Position numbers and translations under genes: made by a program
Shown: one piece after another, positions 63,222-64,000 of the stretch
How the letters are laid out: the number at the start of each line of letters is the position of its first letter
How positions within the stretch are numbered: the first letter of the stretch is position 1
DNA from: Doryteuthis pealeii
Lineage: Eukaryota; Mollusca; Cephalopoda; Myopsida; Loliginidae
Direction: 5' to 3'
DNA length: 64,000 nucleotides
Assembly (NCBI GenBank): GCA_023376005.1
Contig: CM042139.1
Span: forward strand, 143,795,528 to 143,859,527
Notes under the pieces: generated by a model
Databases searched by the model: none
Told to the model about the DNA's origin: nothing
Seen by the model: the letters and a program-made list of their open reading frames with translations, nothing else

Positions 63222-64000
63222 TCATATGGTTTGTGAGATGGGGGGCAGGTGGCCATATAGTTGCTCTTTTGTGGGGTGCTGCTTCCACGACCTATTCAGG
63301 ACCGTCCGTAGCATTCTTGTACAGCTCCCATCTAACTTATTCTCAAGACGCTTCGTTAGGGTCCAAGTGGTACAGCCATACAGAAGTACCGACACAACCA
63401 CAGCCTGGAAGAATCGCCTCTTTAGCTTGTTGGGGAGATCGGATTTCCATATGACTGATAGTTTGTTGGTGGCCAACCATGCCTTTCCTATTCGAGTGTT
63501 AACATCGCTTTCTGTGGATGAGATATTACTCCCTAGGTATGTGAATTTTTCTACTGACTTAAGAGGCTTGCCGTCAAGTGTGGAGATGTCCCCTTGCTTT
63601 TTGAAGCTCATGAACTCAGTTTTATCAGAGTTCACATAGAGGCCGACGTTCTTTGCTGCCTTCTCCAGGCTGTGTAGCAGTGTCTCAGCCTGTGTCGGCG
63701 TATCGGCAAGGAGCGCGAGGTCATCAGCATAGTCCACATCTGTGACTGTTTGTGCGGGGTATCGCCTGCTTCTTGCTTTCCTTAGTGTGAGACCTTTTTC
63801 TTTTAGGGTATCTAATGATGTTCTGAGTATGTAGTCTAGGCATATTATAAATATATATGGTGCTAACGTATCTCCCTGTAGAACCCCTGCGGTGATGTCA
63901 AAGAAGTCTGTGTCGCCATCAGGTGAGCGTACCATTGCTTTAGTGTCTTTGTAGAGCATCATTATGGTGGCAACTGTTTCTTTGGGGAGACCATATACAC
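63222..64000 (-). CDS. RTE-like non-LTR retrotransposon reverse transcriptase, partial at window edge
   Basis: Open on the minus strand from the window edge to TGA at 63222-63224, about 259 codons; the frame upstream of the first in-window Met (63962) is also open and reads VYGLPKETVATI, so the true start lies outside. Order of RT motifs: GVLQGDTLAPYIFIICLDYI (palm, QGD), DVDYADDLALLAD with the two catalytic aspartates of YADD, LYVNSDKTEFM, then thumb sequence FTYLGSNISSTESDVNTRIG and VVVSVLLYGCTTWTLTKR, ending QLYGHLPPISQTI. It would copy LINE RNA by target-primed reverse transcription; the APE-type endonuclease expected at the N terminus is beyond the edge. The frame is well kept, unlike every other LINE copy here, so this is the youngest. 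RTE-like assignment is from overall pattern. Confidence 0.9.
   Translation of the reverse strand, partial: VYGLPKETVATIMMLYKDTKAMVRSPDGDTDFFDITAGVLQGDTLAPYIFIICLDYILRTSLDTLKEKGLTLRKARSRRYPAQTVTDVDYADDLALLADTPTQAETLLHSLEKAAKNVGLYVNSDKTEFMSFKKQGDISTLDGKPLKSVEKFTYLGSNISSTESDVNTRIGKAWLATNKLSVIWKSDLPNKLKRRFFQAVVVSVLLYGCTTWTLTKRLENKLDGSCTRMLRTVLNRSWKQHPTKEQLYGHLPPISQTI

Overview
The window is AT-rich, intergenic-type DNA of a metazoan, most likely a coleoid cephalopod (octopus, squid or cuttlefish). That placement is an inference from several families of tRNA-derived SINEs, two of which share a central block resembling the published cephalopod Ceph-SINE type, together with RTE-like LINEs, Penelope-like relics and very many (AT)n tracts. 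I see no intact host gene, no rRNA gene and no CRISPR array. The only convincing long coding stretch is the reverse transcriptase of a LINE running off the right edge (63222-64000, minus strand). One weak terminal-exon candidate lies at 56844-57155.

Family names used here are my own. SINE-A: tRNA head, central block, (TA)n tail. SINE-B: tRNA head with a GTAGAGC box A, tail ending near GACTTTACTTTT. SINE-C: tRNA head and a central block shared with SINE-A. SINE-D: about 300-600 bp, internal tRNA-like boxes. 5S-SINE: head derived from 5S rRNA. SINE-C, SINE-D and 5S-SINE share one 3' tail (GGCATTAAATAACCCA, then TTGATATGCCATTAAAC), often followed by (AACC)n. LINE-1 here means an RTE-like element with 3' end (GAT)n; LINE-R2 means a LINE whose C-terminal CCHC region resembles the R2/NeSL type.

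Layout. 1-5328: a giant inverted repeat (arms about 2.55 kb, spacer about 235 bp) carrying mirrored LINE, SINE-A and LTR-like units; the arms differ mostly by one-base indels, so a fold-back read artefact must be excluded. 5.5-13.5 kb: a foldback MITE, a LINE-R2 relic split by a SINE-C, a 139-bp near-perfect hairpin, a Penelope endonuclease relic and a mariner-type HTH relic. 14-20 kb: a decayed Helitron with a GC-rich insert, a Penelope-type terminal repeat, three SINE-D copies in a row and a scrambled head-to-head LINE pair. 20-30 kb: more SINEs, a candidate LTR, a duplicated hairpin, a GC/CpG-richer kilobase at 27.9-28.9 kb and a 5S-SINE with a perfect 13-bp target duplication. 30-47 kb: SINE-dense, with LTR-like units, a 99-bp tandem array, a large foldback and nested mariner relics. 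47-50 kb: a degenerate ~205-bp tandem array interrupted by a complete 5S-SINE (10-bp target duplication) and an LTR-like unit. 50-58 kb: LTR-like unit, direct duplications and a divergent pair of Penelope-type repeats with hammerhead-like motifs. 57.9-62.7 kb: a non-autonomous Helitron with both termini, TA-flanked MITEs inside (TA)n tracts, and two mariner-HTH relics, one carrying a foldback insertion absent from the other.

The elements do not form a pathway. The likely relationships are parasitic: LINE machinery mobilising SINEs that carry matching tails, and mariner-type transposases mobilising TA-flanked MITEs. Most copies are old, truncated and nested. Boundaries were placed by eye and can be off by several bases unless a target duplication is given.
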